NCBI RefSeq assembly: GCF_000970345.1
Contig: NZ_LAQU01000019.1
Coordinates: 1-38,456, forward strand
Direction: 5' to 3'
From: Robbsia andropogonis
Lineage (GTDB): Bacteria > Pseudomonadota > Gammaproteobacteria > Burkholderiales > Burkholderiaceae
DNA length: 38,456 nucleotides
This document shows, piece after piece, positions 29,826-38,456 of the stretch. Both the position numbers and the translations under genes were made by a program. Under the pieces are notes generated by a model. It ran no database searches. It had not been told where the DNA came from and was given only the letters and a program-made list of their open reading frames with translations. Position 1 is the stretch's first letter; the number at the start of each line of letters is the position of its first letter.

Positions 29826-30731
29826 TTATCGCGGCAGCCGGGCCAGCCGGGGCAACGCGACGAGCGCATTGGCTGTCGTGCCGACAGCCACCTGGTCTAA
29901 GGTCATGCCACGCAGTTCGGCAAGTGTCTCGGCGATACGGGGGATCTGGTCTGGCTGGTTGCGGCGGCGTACGCTCCCGCCGCCAGGGCGGATGACAGGA
30001 TCCGCGCGCGGCAACGGTTCGCCTTTACGCATGACCGCCCCATCGTCGGCATGCCGGTCGTCGACCGACGGTTCGGACAGGGGCGTTACGAGCCATTCCG
30101 GCGGGATATCCGGCGCATCGGTCTCGACCACAATGGCTTCGAACGGCAACGAAGCCGCCAGCCGTCGAATCTGCAATGCGCGCGGGAACGTCATGGCACC
30201 GCCAAAGCCAAGCTTGAAGCCTTGCGCGATATAGTTGTCAGCCTGCTGCCGACTGCCGTTGAAGGCATGGCCGATACCCTGACGGATGCCGAATCGACGC
30301 AGCCCTGCCAATACCTGATCCTGCGATCGTCGCACGTGGCAGATCACCGGCAGATCAAGGTCGCGGGCCAAGCGCAATTGCGCTTCGAAGATGGCGCGTT
30401 GCTTGGCGTCGTCGAGCGTTGGAACAAAATAGTCGAGACCGATTTCTCCGATCCCGACAAAGCAAGGATCGTCGCGGGCGGCTTCGGCCTGGACACGAAG
30501 CGCGGCAAGATCCTCGTCAGTAGCGTCGGCAGTAAATAAAGGGTGTATTCCTAGTGCGTAGGCGATACCTGGCCGCGCATGCGCGAGGGCACGCACGGCA
30601 TTGAAATTGGCACGGCAGACCGAGGGGACGACGATCGTCGACACGCCTGCCGCGCGGGCCAATGCCGCCTGTTCGGCGCGGTCGGCGTCGAACTCACGCG
30701 CATCCAGATGGCAGTGCGTGTCGATCCACAT
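29826..30731 (-). CDS. tatD: TatD family metal-dependent hydrolase (DNase)
   Basis: The 301-residue product belongs to the TatD amidohydrolase-fold nucleases. The metal-binding His6-X-His8 is in MWIDTHCHLD. Further ligands are visible in the GEIGLDYF glutamate region, the CHVRRS histidine, and GHAFNG; VVETDAPDIPP carries the final aspartate. About 30 extra residues rich in Arg, Asp and Pro follow it (roughly bases 29985-30075) in place of a short loop. ATG 30731 has GGGAG about 9 bases upstream. Placement between lolD and comEC matches other Burkholderiaceae as I recall. Confidence 0.95.
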   Translation of the reverse strand: MWIDTHCHLDAREFDADRAEQAALARAAGVSTIVVPSVCRANFNAVRALAHARPGIAYALGIHPLFTADATDEDLAALRVQAEAARDDPCFVGIGEIGLDYFVPTLDDAKQRAIFEAQLRLARDLDLPVICHVRRSQDQVLAGLRRFGIRQGIGHAFNGSRQQADNYIAQGFKLGFGGAMTFPRALQIRRLAASLPFEAIVVETDAPDIPPEWLVTPLSEPSVDDRHADDGAVMRKGEPLPRADPVIRPGGGSVRRRNQPDQIPRIAETLAELRGMTLDQVAVGTTANALVALPRLARLPR

Positions 30732-30873
30732 GTCCGAGACTCCCGCTCGTTATGCCGCTTCGTACGCTGACCGCGCGGCGCGATCCCCTGGCACCGTTGC
30801 CACCGCCCGTCGTCGCGCCATGCGAATAACCAGGAAGGGCTCCGCCAATATTACGACCTCGCGCCGCGCTGGC

Positions 30874-31644
30874 TCAACCGCCATGCAATCCCGTAACGGC
30901 GCCCAGGACGCTCGGATCTTCCTCCAACTTGCCGCCCTTCAGCCGCAGCACCCGATCACATCGACCGGCCAGATCGAGATCGTGGGTCACGATGATGAAG
31001 CTCGTCGCCAACGTCTGCGACAACTCCATCATCAGCGCAAACACGCCGTCTGCCGTTTCACCGTCCAGGTTGCCGGTGGGTTCATCCGCCAGCACACAGG
31101 CAGGATCATTGACCAGGGCCCGCGCGATGGCGACGCGCTGCCGCTCGCCGCCCGACAATTCACCCGGACGATGGTGGGCGCGATGCCCCATGCCCACGCG
31201 GTCGAGCAATTGTTGCGCCTTTTGCCTTGCATCGCGTTCGGCGACCCGACGGATCCGCAATGGCATGGCCACGTTGTCCAAGGCGCTGAACTCGGCCAGC
31301 AAATGGTGGAACTGGTAGATAAAGCCCAATGAGCGATTGCGCACCTCGTCGCGCGCTTTTTCGCTCAAACGCGAGTAAGGCTGGCCGAGCACCGCGATCT
31401 CGCCACTGCTCGGATCGTCAAGGCCACCCAATACATGGAGCAAGGTGCTTTTGCCAGAGCCCGATGCCCCCACGATGGCAACCTTTTCGCCGCGGCCCAC
31501 CATCATCGACGCGCCACGGAGTACCTCGACACTGGCGCGACCCTGATCGAAGCGCTTGGTGACCTCGGTCGCGCGCAGCACGGCAAGGTCGGTGCCGTCA
31601 TCATGAAGCGGTGTTGCCGCCCGGACAGGGATTGCATTACTCAT
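30874..31644 (-). CDS. lolD: Lipoprotein-releasing ABC transporter ATP-binding protein
   Basis: LolD powers the LolCDE complex that extracts outer-membrane lipoproteins from the inner membrane and hands them to LolA. The 256 residues have Walker [10 protein letters not shown] at 59-67, the ABC signature LSGGERQR, Walker B ([12 protein letters not shown]) and the H-loop in FIIVTHD. The N-terminus is about 20 residues longer than usual. It overlaps the lolC/E stop by 8 bases, so the two are translationally coupled. A gap of 142 bases with no gene separates it from tatD. Confidence 0.97.
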   Translation of the reverse strand: MSNAIPVRAATPLHDDGTDLAVLRATEVTKRFDQGRASVEVLRGASMMVGRGEKVAIVGASGSGKSTLLHVLGGLDDPSSGEIAVLGQPYSRLSEKARDEVRNRSLGFIYQFHHLLAEFSALDNVAMPLRIRRVAERDARQKAQQLLDRVGMGHRAHHRPGELSGGERQRVAIARALVNDPACVLADEPTGNLDGETADGVFALMMELSQTLATSFIIVTHDLDLAGRCDRVLRLKGGKLEEDPSVLGAVTGLHGG

Positions 31645-32890
31645 AACGAAGCGCCTCCGCGGGTTTCACGCGCGATGCGCGCCAGCTGGGATACAACGTC
31701 GCCAATGCGGCCATCACGAAGGCGATGAGGCCGATACGAAGGACATCGCCCGGTTCGAGCTGTGATGGCAACTCGCTGATGAAATAGACCGAGGGCGGCA
31801 GGAACTGCACGTTGAATACATGTTCGATAAATGGCACGATGACCGGAATGTAGTACGCGATCAGACTGCCGAAGCCAACACCCAGCGCCGTGCCGATAAA
31901 ACCGACGGTCACTCCCTGGATAAAAAAGATCTTCATGATCGACCCGCGGCCTGCCCCAATCGTCCGAAGAATCGCGATATCGGGCTGTTTGTTCGTCACC
32001 GTCATCACGAGCGACGACACCAGATTGAATGCCGCCACGGCAATGATCAGCGTCAGGATGACGAACATCATCCGCTTTTCGATCTGTACCGCGGAGAACC
32101 AAGTCTGGTTCTGCTTCGTCCAGTCTCGCACATACAGATCGCCGGAAAGTGTCCGGGACAACGCATACGCGACCTCGGGCGCTCGCTGCATGTCGGTCAG
32201 CCTGAGGCGCACGCCGGTCGGCGCGGTCTTGCGAAACAATGCCTCCGCATCGCGGATATCAATCAACGCCAGCCCGCTGTCGTATTCGTAATGTCCCGAT
32301 GAAAAAACACCTACCACGGTAAACTGCTTCAGCCGTGGCAGCAGTCCAGCCGGTGTCATCGTGCCTTCTGGCGCCACCAACGTCACCTTGTCGCCTCTTT
32401 CCACGTCCAACGCCGCCGCGAGAGCCTGCCCCAGGACAATACCGAATTCACCTGGCTTCAGATCATCCAGCTTGCCGTCGACCATTTCCTTGGCGATATC
32501 CTCAACCTTGGATTCCTGCTCCGGCAACACGCCACGCAGCGCGACGCCGGTAACCGTCTCGCCGCGTGTCAACAATGCCTGCGCATCGACATAAGGCGCG
32601 GCCGCGACGACCTCACGGTTGCGCAATGCTTCCTTGGCGGTCAATTGCCAGTCCGGCATCTGGCCCGTTGGCGAATAGATCTCGATGTGCGCCAACACGG
32701 ACAACATGCGATCGCGCACTTCTCGCTGGAAGCCGTTCATCACGGATAACACGATGATCAACGCCGCCACGCCCAGCGCGATCCCGGTCATCGAGATCAT
32801 CGAGATGAACGAGATAAAGCCGTTACCGGTAGTACGTTTGCCGGCGCGCGTATAACGCAGGCCGATCTGCCATTCAAAGGGAAGTTTCAA
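31637..32890 (-). CDS. Lipoprotein-releasing ABC transporter permease LolC/LolE
   Basis: The 417-residue membrane protein is the permease partner of LolD. It starts with the typical LQIGLRYTR-like segment ([13 protein letters not shown]). A first membrane helix lies at about 24-48 ([21 protein letters not shown]). A large periplasmic domain follows, then three membrane helices of the FtsX-like fold (about 270-295, 315-345 and 375-400), ending in [12 protein letters not shown]. Many betaproteobacteria have one gene (LolF type) in place of separate LolC and LolE; only one is seen here. The start is TTG 32890, with AGGA about 9 bases upstream; no nearer ATG keeps the family N-terminus. Confidence 0.93.
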   Translation of the reverse strand: MKLPFEWQIGLRYTRAGKRTTGNGFISFISMISMTGIALGVAALIIVLSVMNGFQREVRDRMLSVLAHIEIYSPTGQMPDWQLTAKEALRNREVVAAAPYVDAQALLTRGETVTGVALRGVLPEQESKVEDIAKEMVDGKLDDLKPGEFGIVLGQALAAALDVERGDKVTLVAPEGTMTPAGLLPRLKQFTVVGVFSSGHYEYDSGLALIDIRDAEALFRKTAPTGVRLRLTDMQRAPEVAYALSRTLSGDLYVRDWTKQNQTWFSAVQIEKRMMFVILTLIIAVAAFNLVSSLVMTVTNKQPDIAILRTIGAGRGSIMKIFFIQGVTVGFIGTALGVGFGSLIAYYIPVIVPFIEHVFNVQFLPPSVYFISELPSQLEPGDVLRIGLIAFVMAALATLYPSWRASRVKPAEALRYE

Positions 32891-33176
32891 CGGGGCCCGT
32901 CCTGGAAAAAGCGGTGCGGCAAAGCCTCGGGCAAATCAACGCGACGCCGGCAGCCACTTCCGGCTCGGTTCTCGCGGCATGTCGCCCGACCACATGACCG
33001 ACCCACGGCCCGCGGTGCACCAGCCGGCAAGTTTGCCACAAATTGGCATCGGTTCGCCTGCCGTCGCGCTTTATGTAGCGGCAGACGTGGCGGCGACCAG
33101 CGCACGGGATGCGCCGTGGCGGTAACAGGCGCGGACGCCTCGACCGATTCGGATATGGCCTACAATGCGTTCCACC

Positions 33177-34640
33177 ATGCCGAAACGTCTTTGCGCCACC
33201 CTTCATTTCCTGCTGCCTTTCGCGTTGCCGACGCGGCCTCATGCCCCGGATGGCGGGGCGGCATTCGCTGATGCGGCAACATACGACGCGCACGCCGAGG
33301 ATACAAGCTCGTCCCGCACCGTCTCGTTTGCCTCGGACGCCGCGACGGTCCACGACACCGGCGACCTGGCGGTACCGGGCGTCGGATCGCCCGCACACGA
33401 TGCACGGCGTGCCCAGGCGGACACCGCCGCCGCGCTGGCAGGCGCCGAGCGCGCACTACGCGCGCTGCTGACGGCACGCGAGACACCCGCTTTTGATACA
33501 TTGTTACGGCGGGCACGTCTCATCGACAGCGATACCGGCGATGACTACCAGCGCAGTCTGCCGCACGAACGCTGGCTTTCACGCCGGTACGGTCTGCCGC
33601 CGATCCATGCGGCGCAAGACGCGCCACTGGCCCCGTTCATGATGCTCGCAGACGGACTCGACCCAAGCGCAATGGCGGCCGATCCTGACCGCACCATTGA
33701 CGAGGCCGGCGCCATGGCATCGGGCGGCGTCGTGCAATGGGCGTGTCTGGAACCGGCGCATATCGAAGTCACGCATGATCGCCTCGTTCTCGCGCATCCG
33801 CAGACACTCGGCATCGACGCGACGGAAGCGACCCACCTCGCCGAAGAGATCGCCACATCGGCCACCGCCCGGGGCCTGTATTTCGTGGCGCCGTCACCCA
33901 CGCGCTGGTACCTGGGCGAGCGTCGCGGCACGTTGCTGGCCGGTTTGCATGGCGCATCGCCGCTACGCGCCGCGGGCCGAAGTATTGATATCTGGTTGCC
34001 GGTCGACGAGACGCAGGCGGATGCGGAGGGCGTCGCGCCCCGCTCATCGCGGTGGATGGGTTTCCAGACCGAATTGCAGATGGCCTGGCACGCACACCCG
34101 GTGAATACGATGCGGGAGGCGCGAGGGGCGCGCGCCGTCAACGCGGTCTGGCTGCATGGCCGCGGTACCTGGCCCCCCCCCGCCATCCCCGATGCGCCTT
34201 TTTCAATTACTTTTGCCGATGCGGCCGCCGCGCGTGGATTGTCGATCGCCGCGGGGCGGCCGGCGCGCCCATTGCCGGCCAATTTCGCCGCGCTATGCGC
34301 GGGTCTCCGTGAAAGCGGCCACGTTGCCGACACGCCGAACCCGGATGAAGCCCGCCGAACGCAAGGCGGCGCTGGCGACAGCCCACCGCAAACGATACTG
34401 ATCCAGACCGACGCCCTGTCGCTGCCAATGATCGATGAAGACTGGCGGTCGTGGCTGGACGCGTTCGCGGCCCTGGATCAGTCCTGGTTCGCGCCGGCAC
34501 TGCAAGCGCTTCGCGAGCATGTCATCGACGAGATTCGCTTGACGCCGTGCGGTGAGCAGGCGGCCAAGACCTTGTCGATACGCCGCGGCGATCTCCTGGC
34601 ATTCTGGCGGCGGCGTACCTTCGCGGGATTGCTCTCGTGA
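33177..34640 (+). CDS. RpfE-like protein (often annotated as phosphoglycerate mutase)
   Basis: The 487-residue product resembles the RpfE group of proteins of unknown function. Characteristic stretches are the N-terminal LHFLLPFALP, GGVVQWACLEPAHIEVTHDR, GLYFVAPSPTRWYLGERR, SIDIWLPVD, and the ELQMAWHAHPVNTMREARG to NAVWLHGRG stretch in the middle. Homologues are often labelled cofactor-independent phosphoglycerate mutase, a label I would not trust because I see no catalytic motif of that enzyme. An extra low-complexity stretch occurs at about residues 25-85. ATG 33177 is chosen; ATG 33165 is in frame, but it overlaps a TACAAT box at 33161-33166 that may be the -10 element. A run of nine C residues lies at 34173-34181 with the frame intact. 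recJ follows about 150 bases on. Confidence 0.78.
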   Translation: MPKRLCATLHFLLPFALPTRPHAPDGGAAFADAATYDAHAEDTSSSRTVSFASDAATVHDTGDLAVPGVGSPAHDARRAQADTAAALAGAERALRALLTARETPAFDTLLRRARLIDSDTGDDYQRSLPHERWLSRRYGLPPIHAAQDAPLAPFMMLADGLDPSAMAADPDRTIDEAGAMASGGVVQWACLEPAHIEVTHDRLVLAHPQTLGIDATEATHLAEEIATSATARGLYFVAPSPTRWYLGERRGTLLAGLHGASPLRAAGRSIDIWLPVDETQADAEGVAPRSSRWMGFQTELQMAWHAHPVNTMREARGARAVNAVWLHGRGTWPPPAIPDAPFSITFADAAAARGLSIAAGRPARPLPANFAALCAGLRESGHVADTPNPDEARRTQGGAGDSPPQTILIQTDALSLPMIDEDWRSWLDAFAALDQSWFAPALQALREHVIDEIRLTPCGEQAAKTLSIRRGDLLAFWRRRTFAGLLS

Positions 34641-34790
34641 CGGCGCGCCCTGCCGGCGGGGGCATTCTTCGATGCACGCAACCGCACAAGGGGTCGCGCC
34701 CCCCTGGCCACGAGCGCGGGTAATCGCCGCGGCACCGCGAGCCGCCCTTCTCCTGATTCTTCGTCATTCCTTGCAGAGTCCGTCACGCGT

Positions 34791-36554
34791 ATGTCCCAAA
34801 CGGTCACGATCCAGTCCCGCACCTGTCCTCCCTTGCATGTCGACGCACTGATTCGCGCCGGGCTGCATCCGGTGCTTGCCCGCCTTTACGCGGCGCGCGG
34901 CGTCGAGCAGGCGGATGACATCGAAACCGGCATCGACCGGTTGTTGCCGCCCGCGGCGCTCATGGGCATCGAGCAGGCGGCCGCGCGACTCGCCGATGCC
35001 ATCGACGACCGCCGCCGCCTGCTGGTCATCGCCGACTACGACTGCGATGGCGCCACTGCGTGCGCCGTCGCCGTGCGCGGCCTGCGGATGCTCGGCGCCG
35101 ATGTCGACTATCTCGTGCCGAATCGTTTCGAGTATGGCTATGGCCTGACGCCGGAAATCGTGGCGCTGGCAATGTCGCACCCGCGCCGCACACCCGAGTT
35201 GCTGATCACGGTCGACAACGGCATCGCGAGCGTCGACGGGGTCGCGGCCGCTCGCGCCGCCGGGGTCGACGTCGTCGTCACAGATCACCACCTCCCGGGA
35301 GATACGCTGCCCGACGCCTGCGCCATCGTCAATCCGAACCAGCCGGGCTGCACGTTTCCAAGCAAGCACATCGCAGGTGTGGGCGTCATGTTTTATGTCC
35401 TGCTGGCCACACGCGCCGTCATGCGAGACCGCGGACGCTTCCAGATGCCCGCTTCGCCATCCGGCACCGATCTCCCACGCCAGCCCAATCTGGCCACCTT
35501 GCTCGACCTCGTAGCGTTGGGCACCGTTGCCGACGTGGTCCGCCTGGATGCCAACAACCGCATCCTTGTCGACCAGGGATTGAAACGCATACGCGAGGGC
35601 AAGATGCAGCCGGGTCTCGCCGCGTTGTTCCGTGTGGCCGGCCGCGAGGCGCGACGTGCCGGCGTGCAGGACATGGGGTTCGCCGTAGGGCCGCGCCTGA
35701 ACGCCGCCGGGCGTCTCGCCGATATGTCGGTGGGAATCGAATGCCTGCTGAGCGACGATGACGGCCGGGCCTGGGAATTGGCACAATTGCTCGACGGCAT
35801 GAATCGCGAGCGCCGCGATATCGAGAGCGGCATGCAGACCGAGGCGCTGGCGACCCTCACCGATGTCGACCCGGCACGCACGACGCTGGCCATCTTCGAT
35901 CCGCAGTGGCATCAAGGCGTGATTGGCATTCTGGCGTCGCGGCTCAAGGAAAAGTTCTACCGTCCCACGATCACGTTCGCGCCGGCCACCGACGATCCCG
36001 TCGCACAAGGCGCGCCGGACGCATTGATCAAGGGATCCGGGCGCTCGATCCCCGGTTTCCATTTGCGCGACGCACTGGATCTGATCAGCAAGCGGCACCC
36101 CGGGTTGATCGACAAATTCGGCGGCCACGCGATGGCGGCGGGCCTGACGATGCGCGCGGACGCGCTCCCAACCTTCACGGACGCGCTGGAAGCGGTTGGT
36201 CGCGAATGGCTTCCCGCTCACGCGCTGCAGCGTGTCGTCGAAACCGATGGAGAACTGGAGGAAGCTTATTTCACCGCCACGTTCGTCGAACTGCTCGAGG
36301 CAGGCATCTGGGGGCAAGGGTTTCCCGCACCGGTCTTCTCCGGCGTTTTCGACGTTCGCGCACAGTCGCTGGTCAAGGAACGCCATTTGAAACTGCAGTT
36401 GTACCGCGGCAACCGACGCTACGACGCCATCTGGTTCAATCGCACCGAGACGCTGCCGGATCAGGCAATCGTCGCTTACCGGCTATCGCGTGACACTTAT
36501 AACGGCGTCACCCGCGTGCAGATGATCGTCGAGCATGCGCACGGTTGCAACTAG
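34791..36554 (+). CDS. recJ: Single-stranded-DNA-specific 5'-3' exonuclease RecJ
   Basis: RecJ degrades single-stranded DNA in mismatch repair and the RecF recombination pathway. The 587-residue length is standard. The DHH-family motifs are seen in order: VIADYDCDGATA (motif I), the TVDNGI stretch (motif II), VTDHHLPGD (motif III, the DHH) and a later aspartate-containing LVALGTVADVV segment. The DHHA1 part holds GGHAMAAGL. The C-terminal oligonucleotide-binding-like segment follows. It lies in the RpfE-like/recJ/prfB/lysS row; prfB starts 91 bases after its stop with its own -10 box. Confidence 0.97.
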   Translation: MSQTVTIQSRTCPPLHVDALIRAGLHPVLARLYAARGVEQADDIETGIDRLLPPAALMGIEQAAARLADAIDDRRRLLVIADYDCDGATACAVAVRGLRMLGADVDYLVPNRFEYGYGLTPEIVALAMSHPRRTPELLITVDNGIASVDGVAAARAAGVDVVVTDHHLPGDTLPDACAIVNPNQPGCTFPSKHIAGVGVMFYVLLATRAVMRDRGRFQMPASPSGTDLPRQPNLATLLDLVALGTVADVVRLDANNRILVDQGLKRIREGKMQPGLAALFRVAGREARRAGVQDMGFAVGPRLNAAGRLADMSVGIECLLSDDDGRAWELAQLLDGMNRERRDIESGMQTEALATLTDVDPARTTLAIFDPQWHQGVIGILASRLKEKFYRPTITFAPATDDPVAQGAPDALIKGSGRSIPGFHLRDALDLISKRHPGLIDKFGGHAMAAGLTMRADALPTFTDALEAVGREWLPAHALQRVVETDGELEEAYFTATFVELLEAGIWGQGFPAPVFSGVFDVRAQSLVKERHLKLQLYRGNRRYDAIWFNRTETLPDQAIVAYRLSRDTYNGVTRVQMIVEHAHGCN

Positions 36555-36604
36555 GAATGGCCCGTTTCGGCCCGTGAAGCCCCGAGCATGGCGGGCCGAT
36601 CAGC

Positions 36605-36610
36605 TATAAT
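36605..36610 (+). promoter_or_regulatory. -10 box of prfB
   Basis: A perfect TATAAT at 36605-36610 would start transcription near 36617, about 30 bases before the prfB ATG. The -35 region matches the consensus poorly. Confidence 0.45.
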
Positions 36611-36645
36611 TCCACGATTCATCTCAAGCCTTACTGGAAAGACAC

Positions 36646-37771
36646 ATGGAAGCGGAACGTTTGAACGCAATCGACTCGACCATCGCCGATCTGCGGGTTC
36701 GTGCCTCCGACTTACGGGGGTATCTTTGACTTCGATGTCAAGGAAGCCAAGCTGATCGAAGTCAATAAGGAACTCGAAGATCCGAACGTCTGGAACGATT
36801 CGCAGCACGCCCAAGCGCTCGGCCGGGAGAAAAAACTCCTTGACGGGGTCGTGACCACGATCATCCAACTCGACGAAGACCTGGCGGGCACCGCTGAGTT
36901 ATTCGAGCTGGCGCGCGAGGAAGGCGACGAAGAAACCCTCGAGGCCGTCGCCGCAGACGTGGACGGACTGCGCGCGCGCGTCGAAGGCATCGAATTCCGT
37001 CGGATGTTCAGCAACCCGGCCGATCCGAGCAACGCCTTCATCGACATCCAATCGGGTGCCGGCGGCACCGAGGCCTGTGACTGGGCGTCCATGCTGATGC
37101 GCCAGTACATGCGCTACGCGGAACGCAAGGGCTTCAAGGTCGAAATCCTCGAACAATCGGATGGTGACGTCGCCGGCATCAAGAGCGCCACGATCAAGAT
37201 CGAGGGCGAATACGCGTACGGATATCTCCGTTCCGAAACCGGCGTGCATCGTCTGGTGCGGAAATCACCGTTCGATTCGTCGGGCGGTCGCCATACCTCG
37301 TTCAGTTCCGTGTTCGTGTATCCGGAAGTGGATGATTCGATCGAAGTCGACATCAATCCGGCAGACCTGCGGATTGATACGTACCGTGCGTCAGGCGCCG
37401 GCGGGCAGCACATCAACAAGACCGACTCGGCCGTGCGGATCACGCACATCCCGACAAATATCGTCGTGCAGTGTCAGAACGATCGATCACAGCACCGGAA
37501 CCGCGCCGAAGCCATGGCGATGCTGCGCTCGAAACTGTTCGAAGCCGAATTGCGCAAGCGTCAGGCCGAGCAGGACAAGCTGGAAGCGGGCAAGACCGAT
37601 GTGGGCTGGGGTCACCAGATTCGCTCGTATGTGCTCGACCAAAGCCGGATCAAGGACCTGCGCACGAACGTCGAAATCAGCAATACCCGCTCGGTGCTGG
37701 ATGGTGACCTGGACGAATTCATCAGCGCCAGCCTGAAAATGGGCGTCACGTCGACCCGCCCGGACGTCTGA
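36646..37771 (+). CDS. prfB: Peptide chain release factor 2, with programmed +1 frameshift
   Basis: RF2 ends translation at UGA and UAA. The frame opens at ATG 36646 and reads 27 codons to an in-frame TGA at 36727-36729. The sequence around it (CGG GGG TAT CTT TGA C) is the classic RF2 autoregulatory site: the G-run acts as an internal Shine-Dalgarno and CTT TGA C is the slippery stop. After CTT the ribosome skips one T, and translation goes on from GAC at 36728 in the second frame to 37771, giving 374 residues. The [13 protein letters not shown] stretch contains the stop-reading SPF tripeptide, and GGQ at 37400-37408 is the peptide-release motif. When RF2 is scarce, shifting rises, so RF2 controls its own level. 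lysS follows 94 bases on. Confidence 0.97.
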
Positions 37772-37865
37772 CACCCGTGCCGTGCCGCGCTAAGATCGAT
37801 GCGGCGCGGCGTCTCCCCCGCTCGACGCTTTTTTTGCAGCATTACCGTAGCCTAGAAACGACAAG

Positions 37866-38456
37866 ATGACTGACAAGCCCACCCAGGCCGCGGACGGCGC
37901 CGCCACCGCACCGGCACTCGACGAGAACAAACTGCTCGAGGAACGCCGTGAGAAACTGAATACGCTGCGTACGCAAGGCCAGGCCTATCCAAACGACTTC
38001 TCGCCGATGCATCACGCCGCGGCGCTGCAAGCAGCCTATGAAACACAGGACAAGGAGACGCTGGAAGCGCAGCCGGTCACCGTGTCTATCGCCGGCCGGA
38101 TGCTGCTGAAACGCGTGATGGGCAAGGCCAGCTTTGCGACCCTTCAGGACGACGGGGCGCAGATTCAGTTGTTTGTCACGCGTGACGACCTGGGTGAAGA
38201 CGTCTATGCGGCATTCAAGAAATGGGATCTGGGTGATATCGTCGCGGCCAGCGGAACGCTGATCCGGACGAAGACCGGTGAACTGTCGGTACGCTGCACG
38301 ACACTGCGCCTGATGAGCAAGTCACTGCGGCCGTTGCCGGACAAATTCCACGGCCTGGCGGACCAGGAAACGCGCTATCGCCAGCGTTATGTCGATTTGA
38401 TCGTGACACCCGAGGCACGTCGCACCTTTGTCAACCGGACGAAGATCATCGCGGCG
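37866..38456 (+). CDS. lysS: Lysyl-tRNA synthetase, N-terminal part
   Basis: The frame opens at ATG 37866 and runs without a stop past the window end, giving 197 codons. The product is a class II lysyl-tRNA synthetase. The N-terminal anticodon-binding OB-fold is seen from about residue 75 ([19 protein letters not shown], then [14 protein letters not shown]). The start of the catalytic domain is marked by [21 protein letters not shown] and then [10 protein letters not shown]. The first 25 residues are Ala- and Thr-rich and extend past the family norm. No clear Shine-Dalgarno precedes the ATG. It is the usual neighbour of prfB. Confidence 0.96.
   Translation, partial: MTDKPTQAADGAATAPALDENKLLEERREKLNTLRTQGQAYPNDFSPMHHAAALQAAYETQDKETLEAQPVTVSIAGRMLLKRVMGKASFATLQDDGAQIQLFVTRDDLGEDVYAAFKKWDLGDIVAASGTLIRTKTGELSVRCTTLRLMSKSLRPLPDKFHGLADQETRYRQRYVDLIVTPEARRTFVNRTKIIAA

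Noticed and set aside
34764-36386. 540-codon open frame on the minus strand
   Set aside because: It is exactly antisense to recJ, whose motifs are unmistakable. Long antisense frames are common in GC-rich DNA, and this one shows no recognisable domain.
37784-37810. GCCGCGC inverted repeat between prfB and lysS as a terminator
   Set aside because: The T run lies about 20 bases downstream of the stem and the loop is 13 bases, so it does not have the form of an intrinsic terminator.

Overview
The window looks like core chromosome of a GC-rich betaproteobacterium of the family Burkholderiaceae. The evidence is gene order (mutS with slyD nearby; dapA-bamC; pyrG-kdsA-eno-ftsB; lolC-lolD-tatD-comEC; recJ-prfB-lysS) and the character of the proteins. 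A Robbsia/Paraburkholderia-like genus is plausible, but the species is an inference I cannot test here. I saw no rRNA, tRNA, CRISPR array, insertion sequence or prophage.

Layout. Bases 1-2850 are gene-poor and look like accessory DNA: the 3' end of a phosphonate-type aminotransferase, a small winged-helix regulator with a possible operator, an 81-residue orphan gene, and two long non-coding stretches. Bases 2852-4670 encode a beta-carbonic anhydrase and a bestrophin-like channel. Bases 4964-10570 hold mutS, a coupled gene for an exported phosphoesterase-like protein whose metal-binding motifs look ruined, and the convergent slyD. Next come a ribosomal oxygenase (RoxA type) and a tiny Ala/Ser-rich lipoprotein with its own promoter and terminator. 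From 12991 to 19291 everything is on the minus strand: a DUF455 protein, a PHP phosphatase and a YciO protein; then an M50 protease; then dapA, bamC and an MBL-fold hydrolase. Bases 19622-21647 (plus) carry a gamma-carbonic anhydrase, hslO and a Gly/Tyr/Trp-tailed lipoprotein. Bases 21726-26365 (minus) carry pyrG, kdsA, eno and ftsB. Bases 26877-32890 (minus) carry lolC/E, lolD, tatD and comEC. Between those two blocks a 36-codon membrane-peptide gene lies on the plus strand. Bases 33177 to the end (plus) carry an RpfE-like protein, recJ, prfB with its programmed +1 frameshift, and the start of lysS.

Functionally the window is mostly housekeeping: DNA repair (mutS, recJ), protein folding (slyD, hslO), envelope biogenesis (bamC, lolCD, kdsA, dapA, ftsB), central metabolism (eno, pyrG), translation (prfB, lysS, roxA) and DNA uptake (comEC). 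The less ordinary points are the degenerate phosphoesterase, the 36-residue membrane peptide, a slyD terminator embedded in an opposing coding region, low-complexity insertions in several otherwise conserved proteins, and the conserved RpfE-like/recJ/prfB/lysS neighbourhood. I found no clear new multi-gene system.
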